Assembly: GCA_051653625.1 (NCBI GenBank)
Contig: JBOFWM010000098.1
Coordinates: 1 to 31,915, forward strand
Direction of reading: 5' to 3'
Source: SFDP01 sp051653625
Lineage (GTDB): Bacteria > Bacillota > Clostridia > Lachnospirales > Lachnospiraceae
DNA: 31,915 nucleotides
Both the position numbers and the translations under genes were made by a program. The notes under the pieces were generated by a model, which was not told where the DNA came from, did no database searches, and saw nothing but the letters and a program-made list of their open reading frames with translations. Positions 22,981 through 30,014 of the stretch are shown piece after piece. The first letter of the stretch is position 1. Each line of letters begins with the position of its first letter.

Positions 22981-23208
22981 CTAAACAATTTCTACATCGA
23001 CCTTTGTATTTTCTCCTACTGAGGCAGCTTTAACAACAGTTCTAATTGCTTTTGCAATTCTACCTTGTTTTCCAATAACTTTCCCCATATCAGATGCTGC
23101 AACATGAAGTTCAATGGTTATGTTGTCTCCATCATTTTTTTCTGTTACAACAACTTCATCTGGATTATCCACAAGTGCTTTTGCGATAACTTCTACTAAA
23201 TCTTTCAT
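22981..23208 (-). CDS. khpA: KH-domain RNA-binding protein KhpA (YlqC)
   Basis: A 75-residue protein consisting of a single KH domain. The RNA-binding loop is GKQG within MGKVIGKQGRIAKAIRT (about 41-57), preceded by ITIELHVA. KhpA forms a complex with KhpB/EloR (Jag) in Gram-positive bacteria and affects cell elongation and RNA metabolism; the partner is not in the window. GGAGG lies 6 nt before the ATG, a strong site. Located between rpsP and rimM as in Bacillus (ylqC). Confidence 0.95.
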   Translation of the reverse strand: MKDLVEVIAKALVDNPDEVVVTEKNDGDNITIELHVAASDMGKVIGKQGRIAKAIRTVVKAASVGENTKVDVEIV

Positions 23209-23245
23209 GTTCCACCTCCAAAAGCAATAATATATAGCTTGCTAT

Positions 23246-23491
23246 TTATTTTACAATACCAGCATCTTTTAAAATTTTGTTAACAATCCCTGTAGGTTGT
23301 GCTCCATTTGATAACCATTTTTTAGCTAATTCTTCATCAACTTTAAATTCACTTGGACTTGTATTTGGATTGTATGTTCCGATTTCCTCAATACATTTTC
23401 CATCTCTAGGTGATCTTGAATCTGCTACTACAATTCTGTAAATTGGGTGTTTTTTATATCCCATTCTTCTTAATCTAATTTTAACTGCCAT
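23246..23491 (-). CDS. rpsP: 30S ribosomal protein S16
   Basis: An 81-residue ribosomal protein with the S16 signature MAVKIRLRRMG, then KKHPIYRIVVADSRSPRDG, EEIGTYNP and the C-terminal AKKWLSNGAQPT. AAAGGAG lies about 9 nt before the ATG. It is preceded by a 73-nt gap after ffh that holds two small hairpins (23515-23564). Confidence 0.98.
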   Translation of the reverse strand: MAVKIRLRRMGYKKHPIYRIVVADSRSPRDGKCIEEIGTYNPNTSPSEFKVDEELAKKWLSNGAQPTGIVNKILKDAGIVK

Positions 23492-23514
23492 TTTTCATGA
23501 CTCCTTTCTGTGTA

Positions 23515-23564
23515 AGAGGATATTCCTCTAAAAAAATATTTATATTCAGAACGAATTTGTTCTG
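23515..23564 (-). other. Two small hairpins between ffh and rpsP
   Basis: Directly after the ffh stop codon, CAGAAC pairs with GTTCTG around a 6-nt loop (23547-23564). After an AT-rich stretch containing TTTTTTT, AGAGGA pairs with TCCTCT around 3 nt (23515-23529). The first could be a weak terminator or an RNA-processing site that lets rpsP and ffh be expressed at different levels. Confidence 0.45.
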
Positions 23565-24908
23565 TTAAAAAGGAAGTTTAAATTTCCCTTTTTTCCCACC
23601 CATCATTCCTGGCATCTGCTTCATCATTTTTTGACTTTGCTCAAACTGCTTAATAAATCGGTTAACTACTGCGATATCTACACCTGCACCTTTTGCAATT
23701 CGATGTTTTCTACTAGGATTTAATAATTTAGGTTTTTGACGTTCTTCTTTTGTCATACTTAGAACAATTGCTTCCATTCTTGCTAATTGTTTATCATCCA
23801 CTAAGGATTCGATATCTCCAAGTTTTGCTCCCATACCTGGCAGCATATTTAAAATACTTGACAATCCACCCATGTTACGCATTTGTTTCATACTTTCTAA
23901 GTAATCCTCAAAATCAAACTTACCTTTTTTCATACGACCAGCCATTTGTCGGCTTTTGTCTTCATCTATATCAATATTCTCTTGGACTTTATCAATTAAT
24001 GTTAATATATCGCCCATTCCAAGAATACGATTTGCCATTCTATCTGGATAAAACATTTCTAAATCTGATAATTTCTCACCCATACCAACATAAATAATTG
24101 GTATTCCTGTGACTGTTTTAATCGATAATGCTGCACCACCTCTTGAATCTCCATCCATTTTAGAAAGCACAACTCCATCTACATTTAATCTACCATCAAA
24201 TTCTTTTGCAACATTAACAGCATCTTGTCCTGTCATTGCATCTACTACTAAAAGTACTTGGTGTACTTCAACAGCTTCTTTAATAGCTTCTAGTTCTTTC
24301 ATCATATCATCATCAATATGAAGTCTACCAGCTGTATCAAGAATAACTACATTATATTCTTTTTCTTTTGCATGTTCTATTGCAGCTTTTGCAATTTCTA
24401 CAGGATTTTTACAGTCTTCCATTGCAAACACAGGTATTTTTTGTTTTTCACCGTTAATTTGTAACTGCTTTATCGCTGCTGGTCTATAAACATCACATGC
24501 TACTAAAAGTGGTTTTTTTCCTTTTTGTGTAAGTTTTCCTGCAATTTTTGCAGTAGTTGTTGTTTTACCAGCACCTTGTAACCCACACATCATCACAACA
24601 GTAATTGCTTTACCAGGTTGCATCTTAATCTCAGTAACATCCGAGCCCATAAGAGAAACCATTTCTTCATTCACAATTTTAATTACCATCTGACCTGGAT
24701 TAAGACCATTCATCACATCTTGACCGATAGCACGTTCTTCTACAGCTTTTATAAATAACTTAACAACTTTAAAATTAACATCAGCTTCAAGTAATGCCAT
24801 TTTAACTTCTTTTAGTGCAGCTTTTACATCTTCTTCGGTAAGACGACCTTTGCTTTTTAAACTTTTAAAAACATTTTGCAACTTATCTGTTAAACTCTCA
24901 AATGCCAT
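23565..24908 (-). CDS. ffh: Signal recognition particle protein Ffh (SRP54)
   Basis: GTPase of the signal recognition particle that binds 4.5S/6S RNA and signal peptides and docks with FtsY. The 447-residue product has an N domain (1-90), the G domain with G1 GLQGAGKTT (109-117), RPAA (142-145), DTAGR (191-195) and TKMDG-type SKMDGDSRGG, and a methionine-rich M domain. The M domain has GMGDI, MLPGMG, the RNA-binding segment SRKHRIAKGAG and a tail rich in Met/Lys ending KFKLPF. I take ATG 24908 because GGAGG lies five bases upstream; the GTG four codons earlier overlaps this site. ylxM ends 17 nt upstream. Confidence 0.98.
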   Translation of the reverse strand: MAFESLTDKLQNVFKSLKSKGRLTEEDVKAALKEVKMALLEADVNFKVVKLFIKAVEERAIGQDVMNGLNPGQMVIKIVNEEMVSLMGSDVTEIKMQPGKAITVVMMCGLQGAGKTTTTAKIAGKLTQKGKKPLLVACDVYRPAAIKQLQINGEKQKIPVFAMEDCKNPVEIAKAAIEHAKEKEYNVVILDTAGRLHIDDDMMKELEAIKEAVEVHQVLLVVDAMTGQDAVNVAKEFDGRLNVDGVVLSKMDGDSRGGAALSIKTVTGIPIIYVGMGEKLSDLEMFYPDRMANRILGMGDILTLIDKVQENIDIDEDKSRQMAGRMKKGKFDFEDYLESMKQMRNMGGLSSILNMLPGMGAKLGDIESLVDDKQLARMEAIVLSMTKEERQKPKLLNPSRKHRIAKGAGVDIAVVNRFIKQFEQSQKMMKQMPGMMGGKKGKFKLPF

Positions 24909-24925
24909 ACTACCCTCCACACTAA

Positions 24926-25243
24926 CTAAATTAATTCTTCTATGATTTTTTCTGCTAATTCTTTGACATATTCTTGATTTGATTCTTTTTTTATCAGTTC
25001 AATATTATTACGTATTACTTCAAATTTTTCAACAAGATGCAATTTAGACTCATACCCTTTTAAAAGTTTATCACAACGCTTTATCAAATCATGAACACCT
25101 TGCCTTGTAATACCATGTTCCTCAGCGATTTCACTTAAAGACATATCATGGTAAACAATTGCTTCATAAATCTCTTTTTGATGTTTTGTTAATAACTCTC
25201 CATAAAAGTCATATAATAGCCCTTGTTCTACAATTTTTTCCAT
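24926..25243 (-). CDS. ylxM: YlxM-family SRP-associated HTH protein
   Basis: A 105-residue protein with a sigma-70 region-4-like helix-turn-helix: LTKHQKEIYEAIVYHDMSLSEIAEEHG read as LTKHQKEIYEAI then MSLSEIAEEHGITRQGVHDL (about 33-52). The YlxM/p13 family is encoded just upstream of ffh in Firmicutes; in streptococci YlxM interacts with SRP components and modulates their activity. The remaining helices (about 60-105) are charged. AAGGA lies 7 nt before the ATG, and a sigma-A promoter (25278-25306) precedes it, so it begins the ylxM-ffh operon. Confidence 0.95.
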   Translation of the reverse strand: MEKIVEQGLLYDFYGELLTKHQKEIYEAIVYHDMSLSEIAEEHGITRQGVHDLIKRCDKLLKGYESKLHLVEKFEVIRNNIELIKKESNQEYVKELAEKIIEELI

Positions 25244-25277
25244 GACATTTTCCTTACTTATGTTTCAATCCTTTGTA

Positions 25278-25306
25278 ATAATACAAGATAATGAAATAGG
25301 TGTCAA
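25278..25306 (-). promoter_or_regulatory. Sigma-A promoter of ylxM-ffh
   Basis: On the minus strand a perfect TTGACA (25301-25306), a 17-bp spacer and TATTAT (25278-25283). The whole -35 box lies in one arm of a perfect 10-bp inverted repeat. Expected leader of about 28 nt. Confidence 0.75.
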
Positions 25307-25325
25307 GTATTTTTTCTTGACACCT
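25298..25325 (-). terminator. Perfect 10-bp inverted repeat, terminator of the RACo-like gene and possible operator
   Basis: AGGTGTCAAG (25298-25307) and CTTGACACCT (25316-25325) are perfectly complementary around an 8-nt loop, 10 nt after the stop codon of the RACo-like gene. The following minus-strand tail is ATTTCATTATC, a mediocre U-tract. One arm holds the -35 box of ylxM-ffh, so it could equally be a protein-binding site. Confidence 0.6.
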
Positions 25326-25335
25326 ACAATTTTTA

Positions 25336-26823
25336 TTAAAAATTTAAATATTTTAAGTATGATTCTTGAAACTTAGGATGTGTAGCTAACGATAATTCTT
25401 CATTTATTTCTCGAATAGATTGTATATGTGACAAAAAAGAATTCTTTTCTATTACATTTTGATATTCAATCGCTCCCTTTAAAGCACCATTTCCAATTCC
25501 TTTTATTTTACCTTCAAATTCTTTTGGTAAAATTCCAGTAGAAATCAATACCTCCTCTTTTACATGTTCCCCAAATCCACCTGCAAGATACACTTGCTCT
25601 ACTTCACTTGCATAAATACCAAATGTTTCTAATAATAATTCAATCCCTGCTCTTATTGCACCTTTTGCAAGTTGTATTTGTCGAATATCTGATTGTGTCA
25701 AATAAATACTATTCTCTTGATCCTTATATAAAACAAAACCTGTTTCAAAATATTTTGCTTCAAGTAATCCTGTTTCATCTATAATATTTTCTTTCATAAA
25801 TTGTGAAATTGCTTCCAATACACCTGTTCCACATATGCCTGTAGGCGGAATATGATTTCCAATAGTTCCAATTGTAATGTTTGACCCATTAATTATCACT
25901 TCTGAAATGGCACCAAGAATACTCCCTGTTCCACATTTTATATTTCCACCTTCAAATGCTGGACCCGCAGCAACAGAAGTGGAAATCATCTTATTTTTAT
26001 GAAACAATACCATTTCTCCATTTGTCCCTAAATCAATAAGCAACGAAATTTTTTCCTCTTTATATGCTTCTAAAAAAAACAAATCTGAAATGATATCTCC
26101 ACCAACAAATGCTGAAAATGCTGGGAGAATCACTACATCGCAATCAATCTTACAAGTATCTCCTAATAAAGATTTACTATTTATTGTAATTTCTTCTTTA
26201 TTTACAGGCAAAAATGGATATTCTCCTAATTCTTTTGTAGAAAATCCCAAAAGCAAATGAATCATTGTCATATTTGCAGCAATTGTAACTAATTCAATTT
26301 TAAACTCTTCTTTAGCTATCAATTTATTAATCCCTTTATTAAGATCTTTTTTTATACATTCTTTTAAAACCTCTTGATTTCCATCATTTGCATAACGAAT
26401 GCGACTAAGTACATCTGCACCATATACTCTCTGATGATTTAAACCTCGATATTCTTTACAGATATTTTTCGAACCATTTTCAACAAGATTCATAGCAATC
26501 GTCGTTGTTCCTATGTCAATTGCAATACTTCCATTACATGTTAGCTTTCTTTCTTTTTTTTCTTCATTCCCTACTATAAACATATTTTCTTCATTACGAA
26601 TGATTTCATATTCCATACCTTGTTTATATTTTGCAACACACGCCAAACGGTATCCAAGATCTAACTCTTCTCTCGAAAAAACTTTCAAATCTTGCATTGT
26701 AACAAAGGAGCTTCCCTTTGTTACTTTTATTTTACACTTCCCACAAGTCCCATTTCCACCACACGGTGCTTCTATATTTTTATTTTCTTTTTGAATCTTT
26801 TCTAAAATACTGTTTGCAACCAT
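25336..26823 (-). CDS. ASKHA-domain 2Fe-2S protein (RACo-like, DUF4445 family)
   Basis: A 495-residue protein. The N-terminus is a plant-type 2Fe-2S ferredoxin domain with Cys21, Cys27, Cys30 (APCGGNGTCGKC) and Cys62 (LACVAK). An ASKHA-type ATPase follows: phosphate-1 loop IAIDIGTTTIAM near 99-110, phosphate-2 loop LLIDLGTNGEM, AAGPAFEGG, PTGICGTGVLEAI and the adenosine motif YLAGGFGEHV. This is the architecture of RACo and related activators that use ATP to drive reduction of inactive Co(II) corrinoid proteins. It is shorter than RACo at the N-terminus, the ferredoxin domain starting almost at residue 1. GAGG lies about 10 nt before the ATG and a promoter precedes it. The partner corrinoid protein is not in the window. 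Confidence 0.85.
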   Translation of the reverse strand: MVANSILEKIQKENKNIEAPCGGNGTCGKCKIKVTKGSSFVTMQDLKVFSREELDLGYRLACVAKYKQGMEYEIIRNEENMFIVGNEEKKERKLTCNGSIAIDIGTTTIAMNLVENGSKNICKEYRGLNHQRVYGADVLSRIRYANDGNQEVLKECIKKDLNKGINKLIAKEEFKIELVTIAANMTMIHLLLGFSTKELGEYPFLPVNKEEITINSKSLLGDTCKIDCDVVILPAFSAFVGGDIISDLFFLEAYKEEKISLLIDLGTNGEMVLFHKNKMISTSVAAGPAFEGGNIKCGTGSILGAISEVIINGSNITIGTIGNHIPPTGICGTGVLEAISQFMKENIIDETGLLEAKYFETGFVLYKDQENSIYLTQSDIRQIQLAKGAIRAGIELLLETFGIYASEVEQVYLAGGFGEHVKEEVLISTGILPKEFEGKIKGIGNGALKGAIEYQNVIEKNSFLSHIQSIREINEELSLATHPKFQESYLKYLNF

Positions 26824-26857
26824 AAATAATGACCCTCTTTTAATTTTTCATAAAATC

Positions 26858-26886
26858 ATTATAAATTGTATTGTTTGAAATGTCTA
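26858..26886 (-). promoter_or_regulatory. Sigma-A promoter of the RACo-like gene
   Basis: On the minus strand TAGACA (26881-26886), a 17-bp spacer and a perfect TATAAT (26858-26863), starting two bases after the yitT stop codon. No terminator separates the two genes. Confidence 0.7.
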
Positions 26887-26888
26887 CT

Positions 26889-27728
26889 TTATATCTTTTC
26901 TTCTAAAATATCTTTAAAACCTTCTCCATAAATCTCTGCCGCACTTGAAATTATAAAAAATGCACCTGGATCCACTTCTTTTACAATAGCTTCTACATGC
27001 GGCGAAGTTTGTTTTCTCATAATACACATAATGATATTTTTATTTTTTTTACTATAAGCACCCGTACCATGTAAAAACGTAACCCCAATATTCACTTCAC
27101 TAATCAAACGATCTGCAATTTCAGATGATACGTCACTAATTATATAAATTAATTTTGCACCATCTCTACCATATAAAACACCATCCATTACAATACTCAT
27201 AACAAATACGCCAATTATTCCATACATTGCTATATTTAAATTCTGCAAAATAAGACCAGATGATAGTACCACAATAAAATCGACAATTAAAAAAAGTCTT
27301 CCTGTTTTCAAATATTGATATTTTAAACGAAGTAACTTTACAATAATATCTGCTCCACCTGTTGTTGCACCCGTTTTAAAAATTACAGCTAAAGAGCTTG
27401 CAATCAATGAACCACCAATAATGACCGCAAGCAGTGGATCAGTTGTCAGTGGTTTAAAATAGGAAAGCAAGTCCGTAAAAATAGAAACCATAATAGTTGC
27501 ATAAATTGTTGAATATAAAAATTTCAATCCAAATTTATATAACCCTACCCCTAGTATTGGAATATTTAATACTAAAAGTAGCGTTCCTACTCTCACCGGA
27601 ATTAATTGGCTTAAAATAACTGCTATTCCTGTCACTCCTCCTGGTGCAATACGATTCGGATTAAAAAATAAACTGACACCTACTCCATAAAAAAAACAAG
27701 CAATTGTAATGATACTATATTTTTTCAT
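26889..27728 (-). CDS. YitT-family membrane protein (YitT membrane region plus DUF2179)
   Basis: A 279-residue membrane protein. The first 175 residues hold about five hydrophobic helices with family motifs FFNPNRIAPGGVTGIA (about 21-36), KTGATTGGADIIVKLLR and YGRDGAKLIYI. The C-terminal 85 residues form the cytoplasmic DUF2179 domain, with GVTFLHGTGAYSKKNKNII and VKEVDPGAFFIIS. Family members are common in Firmicutes and no transport substrate is firmly established. The SD is GTAGG about 7 nt upstream. It lies between the ilvA terminator and the RACo-like gene; a promoter in the 93-bp upstream gap is only weakly visible. Confidence 0.92.
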   Translation of the reverse strand: MKKYSIITIACFFYGVGVSLFFNPNRIAPGGVTGIAVILSQLIPVRVGTLLLVLNIPILGVGLYKFGLKFLYSTIYATIMVSIFTDLLSYFKPLTTDPLLAVIIGGSLIASSLAVIFKTGATTGGADIIVKLLRLKYQYLKTGRLFLIVDFIVVLSSGLILQNLNIAMYGIIGVFVMSIVMDGVLYGRDGAKLIYIISDVSSEIADRLISEVNIGVTFLHGTGAYSKKNKNIIMCIMRKQTSPHVEAIVKEVDPGAFFIISSAAEIYGEGFKDILEEKI

Positions 27729-27772
27729 ACTGATACCTACCTTCTCTTTTTTACAGTATGTGCAATTTTTTC

Positions 27773-27814
27773 AAAAAAATAAGTAGGAATCACATTATCT
27801 ATGATCTCCTACTT
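27773..27814 (-). terminator. Terminator of the smc-ftsY-ilvA run
   Basis: On the minus strand AAGTAGGA pairs with TCCTACTT, with an inner ATCA/TGAT pairing after one bulged base, followed by ATTTTTTTG. It begins 7 nt after the ilvA stop codon. Confidence 0.88.
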
Positions 27815-27821
27815 ATCATAT

Positions 27822-29039
27822 TTAAATATTTGTTCGAACTACTCTTGGTTGATATCCATTTTTTGATAACGCATCAATGATCTGTTCTTTATGTTCTGTT
27901 CCAAATGCCTCTAATGTGATTCTTAGTTCTACTGCTGCATTACGATTGATAGAAATAAATTGATTGTGCTCTAACTTAATTACATTGCCATTCTCTAATG
28001 CAACAACATTTGAAACTCTTGTCAATTCACCTGGCTTATCTGGAAGTAAAACTGAAACAGTGAATATACGATCTCTCATAATAAGACCTTGTTGTACCAC
28101 ACTTGACATAGTAATAACATCCATATTTCCACCACTTAAAATAGATACGATTCTTTTGTTTTTTACATTTAATTGCTTTAATGCAGCAACTGTAAGTAAT
28201 CCAGAATTTTCTACAACCATTTTATGATTTTCAACCATATCTAAAAAAGAAACCACTAATTCACTATCCTCTACAGTAATAACATCATCAATATTTTCTT
28301 TAATATATGGAAAAATCACACTACCTGGTGTTTTAACTGCGGTGCCATCTGCTATCGTATTAATAGTAGGCAATGTAATAATTTCTCCATTTTTTATCGA
28401 TTCCTGCATACAATTTGCACCAATTGGTTCTACGCCAATTACCTTAATATTTGGATTTAGTAATTTTGCAAGAGTCGAAACACCTGTTGCAAGACCACCA
28501 CCACCAATTGGAACTAAAATATAATCTACAAGCGGAAGCTCTTTAAAAATTTCCATCGCAACAGTTCCTTGTCCCGTTGCTACTGCCAAGTCATCAAATG
28601 GGTGAATAAATGTATATCCGTGCTCCTTAGATAATTCAACAGCATGTGCACATGCTTCATCATAAACATCACCATGTAAAATAACTTCCGCACCATAACT
28701 TTTCGTGCGATTTACTTTAATTAATGGTGTTGTTGTTGGCATAACAATTTTAGCACTTACTCCATATGCCTTTGCTGCATATGCAACTCCTTGCGCATGG
28801 TTGCCAGCAGATGCAGTAATAATTCCTTTTTTTCGTTCTTCTTCTGTTAATGTGCTCATTTTATAGTATGCGCCACGAACTTTATATGCACCTGTTAATT
28901 GCATATTTTCTGGTTTCAAATATACTTTATTTTCTGTTTGTTTGCTTAGATAATCACTATAAATTAATTTTGTTTCAAGTATTACCTTTTTTACTTCCTC
29001 TGCCGCTTCTTCAAAACGCTCAATAGTAAGCATCTCCAT
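27822..29039 (-). CDS. ilvA: Threonine ammonia-lyase with C-terminal ACT domain
   Basis: PLP enzyme that deaminates threonine to 2-oxobutyrate and ammonia, either for isoleucine synthesis or threonine fermentation. The 405-residue product has the PLP lysine Lys53 in LTGAYKVRGA (48-57), the SAGNHAQG loop (77-84), and the phosphate-binding GGGGLATG (179-186), then ILSGGNMD. A single ACT domain follows (about 328-405) starting RIFTVSVLLPDKPGEL, which suggests allosteric control by amino acids. This is the short one-ACT form common in Clostridia, not the long two-ACT biosynthetic form, so a catabolic role is as likely. GAGGGG lies 7 nt upstream. It begins 17 nt after ftsY, so it is probably cotranscribed with smc and ftsY. 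Confidence 0.93.
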   Translation of the reverse strand: MEMLTIERFEEAAEEVKKVILETKLIYSDYLSKQTENKVYLKPENMQLTGAYKVRGAYYKMSTLTEEERKKGIITASAGNHAQGVAYAAKAYGVSAKIVMPTTTPLIKVNRTKSYGAEVILHGDVYDEACAHAVELSKEHGYTFIHPFDDLAVATGQGTVAMEIFKELPLVDYILVPIGGGGLATGVSTLAKLLNPNIKVIGVEPIGANCMQESIKNGEIITLPTINTIADGTAVKTPGSVIFPYIKENIDDVITVEDSELVVSFLDMVENHKMVVENSGLLTVAALKQLNVKNKRIVSILSGGNMDVITMSSVVQQGLIMRDRIFTVSVLLPDKPGELTRVSNVVALENGNVIKLEHNQFISINRNAAVELRITLEAFGTEHKEQIIDALSKNGYQPRVVRTNI

Positions 29040-29056
29040 AATTTAACCCCTCTTTT

Positions 29057-29992
29057 CTATGATTCTAACTCTACATCAAACAATGCATCTATGAATTTAT
29101 CCGAATCAAATTTCTGTAAATCATCAATAGTTTCTCCGACACCTATATATTTAACTGGAATATTTAAATCGGATTGAATTGCAACTGCAATACCACCTTT
29201 TGCAGTTCCATCCATTTTCGTCAATATAATACCAGTCAAATTCGTTACTTCTCCAAATTCCTTTGCTTGATGAAGTGCATTTTGGCCAGTGGTTCCATCT
29301 AATACAACAAATGTTTCTCTATGTGCATCTGGAAACTCACGGTCTATTATACGATTCATCTTTTTTAATTCTTCCATTAAATTCTTTTTATTATGAAGTC
29401 TTCCCGCAGTATCACAAAGAAGAACATCTACTTTTCTTGCTTTCATTGCTGCGACACAATCAAAAATCACGCTAGATGGGTCTGATCCTTCAACACCACC
29501 AATCATATCTACACCTGCTCGTTTACTCCATACCTCAAGTTGTTCTCCTGCTGCTGCACGAAATGTATCTGCTGCTGCAATCAATACTTTTTTATTTTTT
29601 TCTTTTAATTTCGCTGCTAGTTTACCAATAGTTGTTGTTTTTCCAACACCATTTACTCCAATCATCATCACAATCGATTGTTTTTCTTCAAATTCATAAG
29701 CAGTCTCTTCTACTCGCATTTGCTCTTTTAAACTTTCAATTAAAAGTGTTTTACATTCCGAAGGTTCTTTAATTCTTTCTTCTTTGATGCGTTTTTTCAT
29801 GTGTTCTATAATTTTTTCTGTAGCACGAACTCCTATATCGCCCATTATTAAAATTTCTTCTAATTCTTCATAAAATTCATCATCAATACATGCACTATCA
29901 TAGAAAAATGTATCTAATCCATTTACAATATTTTCTCTTGTTTTTGAAAGACCTTTTTTTAATCGTTTAAAAAAACCTTCTTTTTCTTCCAT
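29057..29992 (-). CDS. ftsY: Signal recognition particle receptor FtsY
   Basis: GTPase receptor that docks the SRP-ribosome complex to the Sec translocon. The 311-residue product is the short Gram-positive form without a long acidic A domain. The N-terminus MEEKEGFFKRLKKGL carries the amphipathic membrane-targeting helix. The NG domain has G1 GVNGVGKTT (112-120), DTFRAAAGEQL (142-152), DTAGR (194-198) and TKMDGTAKGG. I chose the ATG at 29992; a GTG four codons earlier (30004) is in frame and has an AAAGGA site, but too close. The smc gene ends 22 nt upstream and ilvA follows at 17 nt. Confidence 0.96.
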   Translation of the reverse strand: MEEKEGFFKRLKKGLSKTRENIVNGLDTFFYDSACIDDEFYEELEEILIMGDIGVRATEKIIEHMKKRIKEERIKEPSECKTLLIESLKEQMRVEETAYEFEEKQSIVMMIGVNGVGKTTTIGKLAAKLKEKNKKVLIAAADTFRAAAGEQLEVWSKRAGVDMIGGVEGSDPSSVIFDCVAAMKARKVDVLLCDTAGRLHNKKNLMEELKKMNRIIDREFPDAHRETFVVLDGTTGQNALHQAKEFGEVTNLTGIILTKMDGTAKGGIAVAIQSDLNIPVKYIGVGETIDDLQKFDSDKFIDALFDVELES

Positions 29993-30014
29993 GTCTAATC
30001 CCACTTCCTTTCCA

